This document shows positions 1 through 11,887 of a stretch of DNA of 64,000 nt, piece after piece (position 1 is the stretch's first letter; each line of letters starts with the position of its first letter). The notes under the pieces were generated by a model that was not told the origin of the DNA, made no database searches, and worked only from the letters and a program-made list of their open reading frames with translations. The position numbers and the translations under genes are program-made. The stretch comes from Mycolicibacterium flavescens (GTDB lineage: Bacteria > Actinomycetota > Actinomycetes > Mycobacteriales > Mycobacteriaceae). The stretch covers positions 62,001-126,000 of the forward strand of contig NZ_MIHA01000015.1 in the NCBI RefSeq assembly GCF_001722335.1, given 5' to 3'.

Positions 1-960
1 ACGGTCCAGGGAATCGCGCGAGGCTCGGGTGCGGCGCGACTTCTGCCGTCGCTCCAAGGCACTGAGCGCACCCGCGGACCCGCGCAGCGCCCCGGCCGCA
101 CCCTTACCGGTACCGCCGGCACCCAGCGCGGTGCGCAACTCCTCGGTCTCGGCCTCGTTGCGCTCGACGGTCAACGCGACCGCCTCGTCCTCGGCCGTCT
201 TCACCAGCTCCTCGGCCGCCGCGTAGGCCCGCGACGGCGTCGCGGCGTCCCGCGCCAGGCTCAGCGCCCGCTTGCGGCGCTCCCTGGCCTGCTCGTCGGT
301 GGCCAGCCGTCGCGCCCGGCCGACATGCCCGCCGCTGACCGACGCCGCCCACCGCGCGTCCGCCTCGTCGAGCCCGTCGCTGTCGATCAGCACGTCGGCG
401 ATCGCGTCCACGGCCGGGGTCACCAACGCCACATGCCGACACCGCGACCGCAGCGTGATCGCGATGTCCTCGGGGTCCACCGACGGCGCGCACAGCAGGA
501 ACACCGTCGACGGGGGCGGCTCCTCGACCACCTTGAGCAGCGCGTTGGCCGCGCCCTCGGTCAGCCGGTCGGCGTCCTCGATCACCACGATCTGCCAGCG
601 CCCGGTGCCCGGCCGCCGCGAGGCGATCTGCACGATGGCGCGCATCTCATCGACACCGATCGACAGCCCCTCCGGAACGATGCGGCGCACATCGGCGTGC
701 GTTCCTGCCATCGTCGTCGTGCACGCCCGGCACTCCCCGCAGCCCGGGGTGCCCTCCGACGTGCACTGCAGTGCCGCCGCGAAACACAGCGCCGCCACCG
801 ACCGGCCCGACCCCGGCGGCCCGGTGATCAGCCACGCGTGTGTCATGGTCCCGACGACGCCGCCGCTGTGAGCGGTATCACCGCGCGCGGCGCGGGCCGC
901 GGCCACCAGCTCAGCCTCCACCGCATGCTGGCCCACGAGCCGCGCGAAAACACCAGACAT
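1..960 (-). CDS. holB: DNA polymerase III subunit delta' (3' end cut by window)
   Basis: This is the clamp-loader delta' subunit, which helps load the beta sliding clamp at the replication fork. The ATG at 958-960 opens MSGVFARLVGQ. An AAA+ fold follows with a Walker-A-like GPPGSGRS (Arg in place of the usual Lys, as often in non-catalytic delta'), a zinc-binding Cys cluster (CGECRAC) and the sensor region RWQIVVIEDADRLTEGAANALLK in two parts. The C-terminus runs off the window's left edge. It diverges from the cyclase gene, as Rv3644c does from Rv3645. The family assignment is firm; the exact C-terminus cannot be seen. Confidence 0.9.
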   Translation of the reverse strand, partial: MSGVFARLVGQHAVEAELVAAARAARGDTAHSGGVVGTMTHAWLITGPPGSGRSVAALCFAAALQCTSEGTPGCGECRACTTTMAGTHADVRRIVPEGLSIGVDEMRAIVQIASRRPGTGRWQIVVIEDADRLTEGAANALLKVVEEPPPSTVFLLCAPSVDPEDIAITLRSRCRHVALVTPAVDAIADVLIDSDGLDEADARWAASVSGGHVGRARRLATDEQARERRKRALSLARDAATPSRAYAAAEELVKTAEDEAVALTVERNEAETEELRTALGAGGTGKGAAGALRGSAGALSALERRQKSRRTRASRDSLDR

Positions 961-1042
961 CGCAGATAACAGTAATGCTGCGAACCGACACGTCCGTCTC
1001 ACACCACCCTTCTGCGTCCCCGACGCCCGATACGGTTGACGC

Positions 1043-2664
1043 GTGGACATGGACGCGAAACCCATCGGGCGAATCGGTGCATTCGTCCGCTGGGCCGCGC
1101 GCACCCCGTGGCCGGTGTTCACGCTGGGCATGGTGCAGGCCGACATCATCGGCGCGCTGCTGGTCCTGAGCTTCCTGCGGTTCGGGCTGCCGCCGGAGGA
1201 CCGCATCCAGCTGCAGGATCTGCCGGCGTTCAACCTCGCGGTCTTCCTGGGCTTCCTGTTCGTCTCGTTCACCATCGCCGCTTACTGGAGCCTGCGGCTG
1301 CTGATCCCGGTGATGCGCTGGCAGCGCCGCGACATGCTGCTGGGCGAACGCGACACCGAGGACACCGAGGTGGCCCGCACCCGGGCGCTGAAGATGCCGT
1401 TCTACCGCTCGGTGATCAACGTCGCGAACTGGTTCCTCGGTTCGGTGGTGTTCATCGTCGCCAGCTGGCCGGTGGCCAGTAAGTCGGCGCCGGTCGTCGC
1501 GGTCGCCACCGGCCTGGGTGCGACGGCCACCGCGATCATCGGCTACCTGCAGTCCGAGCGCGTGTTGCGTCCGGTGGCGGTCGCGGCGCTGCGCGGCGGT
1601 GTCCCGGAGAACTTCCGGGCGCCGGGGGTGATCGCGCGGCAGGTCATGACGTGGGTGCTGTCGACGGCGGTACCGATCATCGCGATCGTGCTGGCGCTGG
1701 TGGCCAGCAAGTTCGAAATCCTCACCGCCCCCGCCGACCGGCTGACCACCCCGATCCTGATCCTGGCGATCTCGGCGCTGGTGGTGGGACTTGCGGGCAC
1801 CGTGCTGGTGGCCATGTCGATCGCCGACCCGCTGCGCCAGCTGCGCTGGGCGCTCGGTGAGGTGCAGCGCGGCAACTACAACGCGCACATGCAGATCTAC
1901 GACGCCAGCGAGCTGGGCCTGCTGCAGGCCGGTTTCAACGACATGGTCCGCGACCTGGCCGAACGGCAACGGCTGCGCGATCTGTTCGGCCGCTACGTCG
2001 GCGAGGACGTGGCCCGCCGCGCGCTGGAGCGCGGCACCGAACTCGGCGGTCAGGAACGCGACGTCGCGGTGCTGTTCGTCGACCTGGTCGGCTCGACGCA
2101 GCTGGCGTCGACCATCCCCGCCGCCGACGTGGTCAACCTGCTCAACGACTTCTTCCGCGTGGTGGTCGACACGGTCAACCGGCACGGCGGCTTCGTCAAC
2201 AAGTTTCAGGGCGACGCGGCGTTGGCCATCTTCGGCGCGCCGATCGAACACCCCGACGCGTGCGGTGCGGCGCTGGCGGCCTCGCGCGAACTGCACGACG
2301 ACCTGATCCGGGTGCTGGGGCAGACCGAGTTCGGCATCGGGGTGTCGGCGGGACGCGCGATCGCCGGGCACATCGGCGCACAGGCCCGCTTCGAGTACAC
2401 CGTGATCGGCGACCCGGTCAACGAGGCGGCGCGCCTGACCGAGCTGGCGAAGCTGGAGGAAGGCCACGTGCTGGCCTCGGCGATCGCGGTCAGCGGTGCG
2501 CTCGACGCCGAAGCGCTGTGCTGGGACGTCGGCGAGATCGTCGAACTCCGCGGCCGCATCGCACCGACGCAGCTGGCGCGCCCGGTGAACCTGGCCTCCG
2601 CCGAAAGCATCCGCAGCGAAGCCAACGGCGAACGCGAGGGCGCCGACGTCCGCGAGCAGCCGGC

Positions 2665-2668
<4 letters not shown>
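1043..2668 (+). CDS. Membrane-bound class III adenylate cyclase with HAMP domain (Rv3645-like)
   Basis: It converts ATP to cAMP at the membrane. The 541-aa protein starts at GTG 1043. It has about six hydrophobic segments in residues 25-265, a HAMP linker around 265-315 (SIADPLRQLRWALGEVQRGN) and a class III cyclase domain from about 335 to 500. The metal-binding FVDLVGST and the substrate-loop FQGDAALAIFG are present, so it looks catalytically competent. Length and position match M. tuberculosis Rv3645, one of several mycobacterial HAMP cyclases. A Crp homolog lies at 25.6 kb. Its stop codon shares the tetranucleotide CTAG with the convergent topA stop. Confidence 0.92.
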
Positions 2669-5490
<2,822 letters not shown>

Positions 5491-5626
5491 CTTCGCGCAC
5501 GCTCCACTTCTTTCACTGCCGTCAGGGTCGAGGATGCCCGTTCCCACGGACCTTCGATCCTGTCGGCAACTGACAATTTGGCACCCCGCGCGGGCCGACG
5601 CAAACTGACCCCCCTGTTTACGCCCG

Positions 5627-6205
5627 TCAGACGTGCGGCCACGCAGCGAACGCCGCCGCGCCCGCCGGAGGTTCCCCCACGTTCTCTACCAGGCGCGACA
5701 GCCGTCGTCGCCCGCTGATTCGCAGCGCGGGCCGCGACCCGCGAGTGCCGATCAATGTCGGGGCGATCCCGACCCGCATCATCGCCGACGCCAGCGCCGC
5801 GTGCGTGTCCGGTGCGTGCGGATCCAGGCCGAGCAGGTAGCGGTCCGCCTCCGGGGCGCCCGCCGCCAACGTCCAGGCGCGCAACTCGCGCGGGCCGGGC
5901 AACCACTGCGGCGGCACGGTCTTGACCGCGCCGCGGGTCCACGCCCCGGCGATGCGGACCAACCGGTCGTCGACCGCGGTGCGCACCAGCGGGGTGTTCT
6001 CGTCGGTGCGCGCAATCTCGGGATCCAGGCCGGCGTCGAAGATCATCTCGGCCAGCGCCTCGGCCCGCCACAGGTCCTCGACCACCACCGACAACCGGGC
6101 GCCCGAACCCACCAGCACCACTTGCCCGGGGGCGGCGAGCAGCCCTGTGAGGTCGGCGACCGCGGGCGGCACCGACTCTGCCGAGAAGAACGACAGCTGA
6201 CTCAC
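5627..6205 (-). CDS. Conserved mycobacterial hypothetical protein (Rv3647c-like)
   Basis: The 192-aa protein begins MSQLSFFSAESVPPAVADL. I recognise it by position between topA and cspA, where M. tuberculosis has Rv3647c, not by a known domain. There is no signal peptide or membrane segment. It is Ala/Leu/Arg rich, with a central SGARLSVVVEDLWRAEAL and a basic ISGRRRLSRL stretch near the C-terminus. It reads in the same direction as topA and could be cotranscribed with cspA, although a strong terminator lies between cspA and this gene. Function is unknown. Confidence 0.75.
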   Translation of the reverse strand: MSQLSFFSAESVPPAVADLTGLLAAPGQVVLVGSGARLSVVVEDLWRAEALAEMIFDAGLDPEIARTDENTPLVRTAVDDRLVRIAGAWTRGAVKTVPPQWLPGPRELRAWTLAAGAPEADRYLLGLDPHAPDTHAALASAMMRVGIAPTLIGTRGSRPALRISGRRRLSRLVENVGEPPAGAAAFAAWPHV

Positions 6206-6271
6206 AGACCGACAGTAAGCCAGTGGCCGGGATCTTCGGCGGCGGCGGGCCGGGACAGGCCCGAATAGCGA

Positions 6272-6312
6272 AACACCCCGCGGCGACCGGGTCTGGACGC
6301 GCGCGGGGTGTT
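6272..6312 (-). terminator. Hairpin terminator after cspA
   Basis: AACACCCCGCG at 6272-6282 and CGCGGGGTGTT at 6302-6312 form a perfect 11-bp GC-rich stem with a 19-nt loop. It lies about 20 nt past the cspA stop. There is no long U-tract, which is usual for mycobacterial terminators. Confidence 0.7.
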
Positions 6313-6332
6313 ACCTCAGCTTGGGGGTCTAG

Positions 6333-6536
6333 CTAGACGGCCCGGACACCCGTGGCCTGAGGCCCCTTGGGGCTCTGGCCAACCTCGAACTCGACCTTCT
6401 GGTTCTCCTCCAGGGTGCGGAAGCCGCTTCCCTGGATCTCCGTGTAGTGGACAAATACGTCAGCGGAGCCGTCCTCCGGGGCGATGAAGCCGAAGCCCTT
6501 CTCCGCGTTGAACCACTTCACAGTTCCCTGTGGCAT
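6333..6536 (-). CDS. cspA: Cold-shock protein
   Basis: A 67-aa single cold-shock domain (OB fold) that binds single-stranded RNA/DNA and acts as an RNA chaperone. The start ATG 6536 opens [18 protein letters not shown], which carries RNP-1 (KGFGFI); DVFVHY supplies RNP-2. An upstream GGAAACAACAGGAA provides the ribosome site. The 276-nt region upstream is unusually long and probably contains a structured 5' leader, as is typical of cold-shock mRNAs. It diverges from the helicase gene. Confidence 0.95.
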   Translation of the reverse strand: MPQGTVKWFNAEKGFGFIAPEDGSADVFVHYTEIQGSGFRTLEENQKVEFEVGQSPKGPQATGVRAV

Positions 6537-6812
6537 TTCCTGTTGTTTCCTTCTCTTATTCACCGGGTGCGGTCCACCGTGTTCGGTACACCGGGCCGGT
6601 TCCGACCGCTCTCCTTCGTGGAGTGTTCGGAACTGACCCGACCTACAACCCTCGCAGGAACCGCGATCGCAACATCGATCCTGCGAGTGCGAGTACACGA
6701 ACACAGAAGCTGCGACCGCGCTAAGTCAATCACGTTCGGAGCTGCCGCGACAGTCTGGCGCAAACAAGTGGGGAACAATTCACCGCAGAAGTGCTTTCGG
6801 AAGGGATTATCG
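6537..6812. other. Divergent intergenic region (cspA leader / helicase promoter)
   Basis: A 276-bp region with visibly lower GC than its neighbours. It must contain the promoters of cspA and the helicase. I see no convincing ORF. Confidence 0.5.
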
Positions 6813-9146
6813 ATGGCTGATTTCGGCCGCGAGCTGCTCGCGTGCGCGGTCGACGGCACCGGCGGCGGGGCCGATGGGCCGGATCCGTTGCGGCACGTCG
6901 CGGATCTGCCGCCGCGGCCGGGCCGGGTGCGTGACTGGCCGCGGTGGGCTGACCCAGATGTGGTGCGGGCGTTCCTTGATCGCGGTATCGAGGCACCGTG
7001 GTCGCATCAGGTCGCGGCCGCCGACCTCGCCCACGACGGCCGCCACGTCGTGGTCAGCACCGGCACCGCGTCGGGCAAATCGCTGGCCTATCAGCTGCCG
7101 ATATTGACGACGCTGAAGGCCGATCGGCGGGCGCGGGTGCTCTACCTGTCGCCGACCAAGGCGCTCGGCCACGATCAACTCCGGAATGCGGTGGCGCTCA
7201 CCGAAGCCGTGCCGCTGCCCGATGTCGCGCCGTGCTCCTACGACGGCGACAGCCCCACCGACGTCCGCCGTTTCGCGCGCGAACGGTCGCGCTGGATCTT
7301 CTCCAATCCCGACATGATCCATCTGTCGCTGCTGCGCAACCACGCCCGCTGGGCGATGTTCCTGCGCAACCTGCGTTACGTCGTGATCGACGAATGCCAT
7401 TACTACCGCGGCATTTTCGGCTCCAACGTGGCGATGGTGCTGCGCCGCCTGCTGCGGCTGTGTGTGCGATACTCGCCGGATGCGTCGATGCCGACGGTGA
7501 TCTTCGCCAGCGCCACCACCGCCGCGCCGGGCCAGACCGCCTCAGAGTTGATCGGGCAGACGGTCGTTGAGGTCTTCGAGGACGGTTCCCCGCAGGGCGC
7601 CCGCACGGTGGCACTGTGGGAACCGCCGCTGCTCGACGATCTGGTCGGCGAGAACGGCGCGCCGGTGCGGCGTTCGGCGGGCGCGGAGGCGGCCAGCGTG
7701 ATGGCCGACCTCGTCGCCGAGGGAGCGCGGATGCTGACCTTCGTGCGGTCCCGGCGCGGTGCGGAACTGACCGCGCTGGGTGCGCGGGCCCGGCTGGAGG
7801 AGATCGCCCCAGACCTCGCCGACCGGGTGGCGTCCTACCGGGCGGGGTATCTCGCCGAAGACCGGCGCGTGCTCGAACGCGCGCTGACCGACGGGGAGCT
7901 GCGCGGGCTGGCGACGACGAACGCGCTGGAACTCGGTGTCGACATCGCGGGTCTCGACGCCGTCGTGCTCGCCGGATTCCCGGGCACCGTCACCTCGTTC
8001 TGGCAGCAGGCCGGCCGGTCGGGCCGCCGCGGTCAGAGCGCGCTGATCGTGCTGATCGCGCGCGACGATCCGCTGGACACCTACCTGGTGCACCACCCGG
8101 CCGCCCTGCTCGACCGGCCGATCGAACGCGTCGTCATCGACCCGACGAACCCGTACGTGCTCGGCCCGCAACTGCTGTGCGCGGCCGCCGAACTGCCGCT
8201 GACCGACGTCGAGGTCCGGATGTGGGACGCCGAATCGGTGGCCGACGCGCTCGTCGACGACGGCCTGCTGCGCCGGCGCGCGGGCGGCTACTTCCCCGCG
8301 CCGGGCATCGATCCCCATCCGGCGGTGGACATCCGCGGCTCGATGGGCGGACAGATCGCGATCCTGGAGGCCGGCACCGGGCGAATGCTCGGCAGCACCG
8401 GGGCGGGGCAGGCACCGGCCTCGGTGCATCCGGGCGCGGTGTACCTGCACCAGGGCGAGAGCTACCTGGTGGATTCGCTGGATTTCGAGGACGGCGTCGC
8501 GTTCGTGCACGCCGCCGACCCCGGGTACACGACCACCGCGCGCGAACTGACCGACATCGCGGTCACCGGCGAGGGGGAACGGAAGACGTTCGGCCCGGTG
8601 ACCGTCGGACTGGTGCCGGTTTCGGTGACCAACACAGTGATCGGTTACCTGCGCAGGCAGTTGAGCGGCGAGGTGATCGACTTCGTCGAACTCGACATGC
8701 CCACCCGCACCCTGGACACCACCGCGGTGATGTGCACGATCACCCCGGAGACGTTGCAGCACAACGGACTCGATTTGCTTCACCTGCCCGGCGCGCTACA
8801 TGCCGCAGAACACGCCGCGATCGGGCTGTTGCCGTTGGTCGCCAGCTGCGACCGCGGCGACATCGGCGGGGTGTCGACGGCCGTCGGTCCGGTGCAGGGG
8901 TTGCCGACGATCTTCGTCTACGACGGCTACCCGGGCGGCGCGGGTTTCGCCGATCGCGGCTACCGCAAATTGACGACCTGGTGGACAGCAACCGCGGATG
9001 CGATCGAGGCGTGCGAGTGCCCCGCGGGCTGCCCGTCGTGCGTGCAGTCGCCCAAATGCGGAAACGGCAACGATCCGTTGGACAAGGCGGGGGCGGTCCG
9101 GGTTTTGCGGTTGGTGCTCAACGAGATTGCTGGGCGGTCACTTTGA
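6813..9146 (+). CDS. DEAD/DEAH-box helicase with C-terminal DUF1998 zinc domain (MrfA-like, Rv3649)
   Basis: A superfamily 2 DNA helicase of 777 aa from ATG 6813 (MADFGRELLACAV). Order of motifs: Walker A STGTASGKS (about residue 80), DEAH-type DECH (about 193), motif V ATTNALELGVDIAGLD, and motif VI QQAGRSGRRGQ (about 400). The C-terminal DUF1998 region ends in a Cys cluster (CECPAGCPSC...KC) that binds zinc. The family includes B. subtilis MrfA/YprA, a mitomycin-C repair helicase, so a role in interstrand-lesion repair is inferred. The locus matches Rv3649. The PE gene (PE33) that follows it in M. tuberculosis is absent here. Confidence 0.9.
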   Translation: MADFGRELLACAVDGTGGGADGPDPLRHVADLPPRPGRVRDWPRWADPDVVRAFLDRGIEAPWSHQVAAADLAHDGRHVVVSTGTASGKSLAYQLPILTTLKADRRARVLYLSPTKALGHDQLRNAVALTEAVPLPDVAPCSYDGDSPTDVRRFARERSRWIFSNPDMIHLSLLRNHARWAMFLRNLRYVVIDECHYYRGIFGSNVAMVLRRLLRLCVRYSPDASMPTVIFASATTAAPGQTASELIGQTVVEVFEDGSPQGARTVALWEPPLLDDLVGENGAPVRRSAGAEAASVMADLVAEGARMLTFVRSRRGAELTALGARARLEEIAPDLADRVASYRAGYLAEDRRVLERALTDGELRGLATTNALELGVDIAGLDAVVLAGFPGTVTSFWQQAGRSGRRGQSALIVLIARDDPLDTYLVHHPAALLDRPIERVVIDPTNPYVLGPQLLCAAAELPLTDVEVRMWDAESVADALVDDGLLRRRAGGYFPAPGIDPHPAVDIRGSMGGQIAILEAGTGRMLGSTGAGQAPASVHPGAVYLHQGESYLVDSLDFEDGVAFVHAADPGYTTTARELTDIAVTGEGERKTFGPVTVGLVPVSVTNTVIGYLRRQLSGEVIDFVELDMPTRTLDTTAVMCTITPETLQHNGLDLLHLPGALHAAEHAAIGLLPLVASCDRGDIGGVSTAVGPVQGLPTIFVYDGYPGGAGFADRGYRKLTTWWTATADAIEACECPAGCPSCVQSPKCGNGNDPLDKAGAVRVLRLVLNEIAGRSL

Positions 9147-9169
9147 GGGCGACGGGCGCTGAAACGCGA

Positions 9170-9199
9170 GGGGCGACCGACCCCTCGAACGGTCGCCCC
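9170..9199 (+). terminator. Hairpin downstream of the helicase gene
   Basis: GGGGCGACCG (9170-9179) pairs perfectly with CGGTCGCCCC (9190-9199) around a 10-nt loop, 24 nt after the helicase stop. The rest of the 300-bp gap to 9446 shows no gene. Confidence 0.6.
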
Positions 9200-9446
9200 C
9201 CACGTGTTCCGCAGCTTGGGGCGCAAACTCGGCGCCGAGCGCAGACTCATAAAGCGGGAACGGTCCGGACGACTCGATCCGTTCCAGCCCGGCGAGAGCC
9301 GGGTGTAGAGGCAAAATACCTCGCAGACAAACCGCTTGCAACCTCCGCGTCCGTCATCTGACGGCGTTCAAAACGGCGGTCGCGACGACGTTCTACGCAA
9401 TTCGTTGCCCACCGGAGCGCGCGGGCCGCGTCGATAGAATGCACCC

Positions 9447-10454
9447 ATGGTCCACGACTGGCTGCTCGTGGAAACGCTGGGCGACGAGCCCGTGGTGGTC
9501 GCCCAGGGGCGGCACACCGTCAACCTGGTCCCGATCAGCGGGCTGTTGAGGCGCAGTCCGCACCTGATGGCGATTCAGACCGCGATCGGCGAGACGGTGC
9601 GCGCCCGGCAGGGACTGAGCAGCATCACCCCGAAGAACGACCGCGTGATCCGCACCGAGGTCGTCGCGATGACCGACGGCCCGATTCACGGGGTCCATCT
9701 GTGGATCGGCCCGCCGGACATGGAACCGACCGAGCGGCCGGCGCCGGGTGCGCTGCTGTGGGACCTCGACCATGGCGTCGCCACCGGTACGCCGGAGTCG
9801 TTGCTCAACAGCGGCTGGGCGCCGGACAGCGAGGTCGCGCCGTACCGGACCTTCGCCGACGACCTGCCGCGGCGGGATCTGAACCCCAGCGAAGCCACGG
9901 TGCTGGGCATGGCGATCACCCGCGAACCCGGTCGGGCGTTCAGCAGCACGTGGAACGTCGTGGACCACAACGGCGAACCGGTCACGGTCGGTTTCGTGAT
10001 CCGCGTGGTGCGCGAGGCGCAGGACGACGGGTCGCATCGGCTGCTGTGCCGGGCGATGAACTGGCGCAGCGAGCCGGACCCGGCGACCGCGCCGCCGGAT
10101 CACCTCGCGCAGCGGATTCTCGAGGGTCTCGCGCAGCCGGGTGTGCACCGCGCGCTGGTGGACCTGTCGAGTTGGACGCTGCTCAAATGGCTCGACGAGC
10201 CGCCGGCGTTCTTCGACTGGCGCACCAGCATGGCCGGCGACCGTGTCATTCACCCCGACGATCGCGGCGAACTCGTCCGCATGGCAACGGCTTTCGAGTC
10301 CGGCACCGCGTCCGTGGTGCTGCGCATGAGCGCGGCCGACGGCTGGGCTCCCGTGCACGTGACCGTCAACCGGGTGGAGATCGGCGACGGTGTGTTCGCC
10401 GGCCTGGCGACGCTGCGACGCGCGACCGGTGACGACCTCACCGATCCGCGCTGA
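9447..10454 (+). CDS. Rv3651-like sensor-type protein (GAF/PAS-like domains)
   Basis: A 335-aa cytosolic protein beginning MVHDWLLVETLGDEP at ATG 9447. Gene order and character match Rv3651, whose family is annotated with DUF5593/DUF5628 domains and described as a tandem PAS/GAF-like sensor fold. The sequence shows repeated alternating strand-helix stretches (VHLWIGPPD, VGFVIRVVREAQDDG, VHVTVNRVEIGDGVFAGLATL) consistent with that fold. It has no output domain and no membrane segment, so it may sense a ligand or act as a regulatory subunit. Its 3' end overlaps the convergent TadE-like gene by about 17 nt. Confidence 0.75.
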   Translation: MVHDWLLVETLGDEPVVVAQGRHTVNLVPISGLLRRSPHLMAIQTAIGETVRARQGLSSITPKNDRVIRTEVVAMTDGPIHGVHLWIGPPDMEPTERPAPGALLWDLDHGVATGTPESLLNSGWAPDSEVAPYRTFADDLPRRDLNPSEATVLGMAITREPGRAFSSTWNVVDHNGEPVTVGFVIRVVREAQDDGSHRLLCRAMNWRSEPDPATAPPDHLAQRILEGLAQPGVHRALVDLSSWTLLKWLDEPPAFFDWRTSMAGDRVIHPDDRGELVRMATAFESGTASVVLRMSAADGWAPVHVTVNRVEIGDGVFAGLATLRRATGDDLTDPR

Positions 10455-10761
10455 CCGGTCCCGCCCGTGCGGTTGCGCCGGCGGGCCCGACGCCGAAACG
10501 GCCGAGGGTGACGCTGACCTCAACGGCGACAACGACATCGAGTTCGGCCAGCCGGCAGCTGCGCAGGCGTGCGCCCATCGACTGCGTCACCGCCGACGCC
10601 TCGGCGCACGCGGCGGCGCGGCCGTCAGCCCGCGCCGCGGCCGCCAGCGCGCCCAGATCGGCGGCCGCCTGGGCCCGGTGCCGCGCGATCACCGCCGCCC
10701 CGAGGTAGCCGGCTGCGGCCGTGAGGCTCAGCAGCACCGCGATCATCACCGCGGCGAGCAC
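10438..10761 (-). CDS. TadE/TadG-like pilus assembly protein (Rv3654c-like)
   Basis: Last gene of a tad/flp-type operon. It has a short polar N-terminus, one hydrophobic helix (AAVMIAVLLSLTAAAGYLG) and a small extracytoplasmic domain with two Cys residues. The family is the helicase/secretion-neighbourhood TadE-like minor pilins. GTG 10761 is the first usual start; a class III-like leader (DDGAATVLAAVM) begins upstream at a CTG (10785) with no ATG/GTG/TTG, so the true start may be non-canonical. Rv3654c in M. tuberculosis is reported as secreted. Confidence 0.7.
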   Translation of the reverse strand: MLAAVMIAVLLSLTAAAGYLGAAVIARHRAQAAADLGALAAAARADGRAAACAEASAVTQSMGARLRSCRLAELDVVVAVEVSVTLGRFGVGPAGATARAGPVSADR

Positions 10762-10777
10762 GGTGGCCGCACCGTCG

Positions 10778-11059
10778 TCAGCCAGGTTCGACCGCGGCGA
10801 CGGCGCGCGCCGCGATGGTGAGCCCCGGCAGCAGCGCGGAGCGTGCGGTGACGGTGGCGACGACGTAGCCGCCGTCGCGGGCAAGTTGCACCGCGGCGCC
10901 GTCGGGTGCCAGCGTGCGCGCCACCGCGGTGCCGTCGTCTCCGCGGGCCGCCAGCCGGGCCGCCTCCCGGGCGGCGTCGACGCAGCGGATCTGCGTCGAC
11001 AGCGCGGTGAGCCCGGCCGCACACAGCACCAGCACCGCGACCAGAGCCGCGACCGCCAA
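10778..11059 (-). CDS. TadE-like pilus assembly protein (Rv3655c-like)
   Basis: A small membrane-anchored pseudopilin. In-frame coding similarity extends from 11098 (LAGDRGAATVEAALAV), giving a prepilin-type leader with cleavage expected after RG and the Glu five residues later. However, no ATG, GTG or TTG precedes that leader in frame. The first usable start is the TTG at 11059, which would remove it. The mature part has one hydrophobic helix (AALVAVLVLCAAGLTAL) followed by CVDAAREAARLAARGD, as in TadE proteins. It lies between the flp pilin and Rv3654c homologs. Confidence 0.65.
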   Translation of the reverse strand: MAVAALVAVLVLCAAGLTALSTQIRCVDAAREAARLAARGDDGTAVARTLAPDGAAVQLARDGGYVVATVTARSALLPGLTIAARAVAAVEPG

Positions 11060-11094
11060 CGCCGCCTCGACGGTGGCCGCGCCACGGTCACCGG

Positions 11095-11301
11095 CTAGAC
11101 GTTGGTGTTCAGCGCGCGGCTGATGATGTTGGTCAGCGCGCTGACGATCGAGTCGCCGGTGACGACCGTGTACAGGATCGCGCCGAACGCGGCGGCCGCG
11201 ATCGTCCCGATGGCATATTCCACCGTGGACATGCCGTCGTCCTCGACCATCACCATGGTCAACCGCGCCTGAATCGCCCGAAAGCTGTTGGCAATACTCA
11301 C
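11095..11301 (-). CDS. Flp-type pilin (DUF4244, Rv3656c-like)
   Basis: A 68-aa prepilin: MSIANSFRAIQARLTMVMV, then EDDGMSTVEYAIGTIAAAAFG, which carries the class III signal (cleavage after DG, Glu at +5) and the hydrophobic assembly helix. It is the likely main subunit of the pilus or pseudopilus built by the TadA/B/C genes that follow upstream on the same strand. Its stop overlaps the start region of the next tad gene. Confidence 0.85.
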   Translation of the reverse strand: MSIANSFRAIQARLTMVMVEDDGMSTVEYAIGTIAAAAFGAILYTVVTGDSIVSALTNIISRALNTNV

Positions 11302-11317
11302 TTCTCCCCCTCACTGG

Positions 11318-11887
11318 TTATACGATCCCGGAACTCAACACGTCACCCGCCAGACCGGCGACCACCGGTACGACGCCCAGGCACACGAAGGCGGGCAGGT
11401 AGCACAGCCCCAGCGGGCCGGCGATCAACACCGAGGCGCGTTCCCCGGCCGCGCGCGCCGCGTCGGCCGCCTCGTCGCGGTACCGCTCCGCTAGCTCGGT
11501 GATCCCCTGCGCCAGCGCGGTTCCCGAGGCCGCCGAGCGCCGCGCGAGGCGCAGCAACGCGTCGACGTGCCGGTCGGGCTCGGCGGGATTCGACCAGGCG
11601 GTCTGCGGATCGGCGCCCAGCGCGAGCAGGTCGGCCGCCCGCGCCAGCACCGCGGCCAGTGCGGGCGGCGCCGTCGGAACTGTCGCGGCCGCCGCGGTCG
11701 GCACCGCCATCCCGGAGTGCAGGCAGGCGGCCAGCACGTCGAGGCTCGACGCGAACGCCATCGGGTCATCCGGGTCCGCCGCTTTCCTCGGCGGCGGCGC
11801 CGCCGGCCGCCCCGTCGAGAGCCGCCGCCGCACCGGCGGAGCACCGACGAGCAGCGCACACGCCAACAGAAGCGCCGCGACGCTCAT
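11318..11887 (-). CDS. Type II secretion F-domain membrane protein (TadC-like, Rv3657c)
   Basis: Inner-membrane platform protein of a tad secretion machine. The 189 aa start at ATG 11887 (MSVAALLLACALLVG). There is an N-terminal membrane helix, a cytosolic helical T2SSF domain (DVLAACLHSGMAV, AERYRDEAADAARAAGERASVL) and a C-terminal hydrophobic pair (GLCYLPAFVCLGVVPVVAGL). The ATG overlaps the TGA of the TadB-like gene in an ATGA junction, indicating translational coupling. Confidence 0.85.
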   Translation of the reverse strand: MSVAALLLACALLVGAPPVRRRLSTGRPAAPPPRKAADPDDPMAFASSLDVLAACLHSGMAVPTAAAATVPTAPPALAAVLARAADLLALGADPQTAWSNPAEPDRHVDALLRLARRSAASGTALAQGITELAERYRDEAADAARAAGERASVLIAGPLGLCYLPAFVCLGVVPVVAGLAGDVLSSGIV

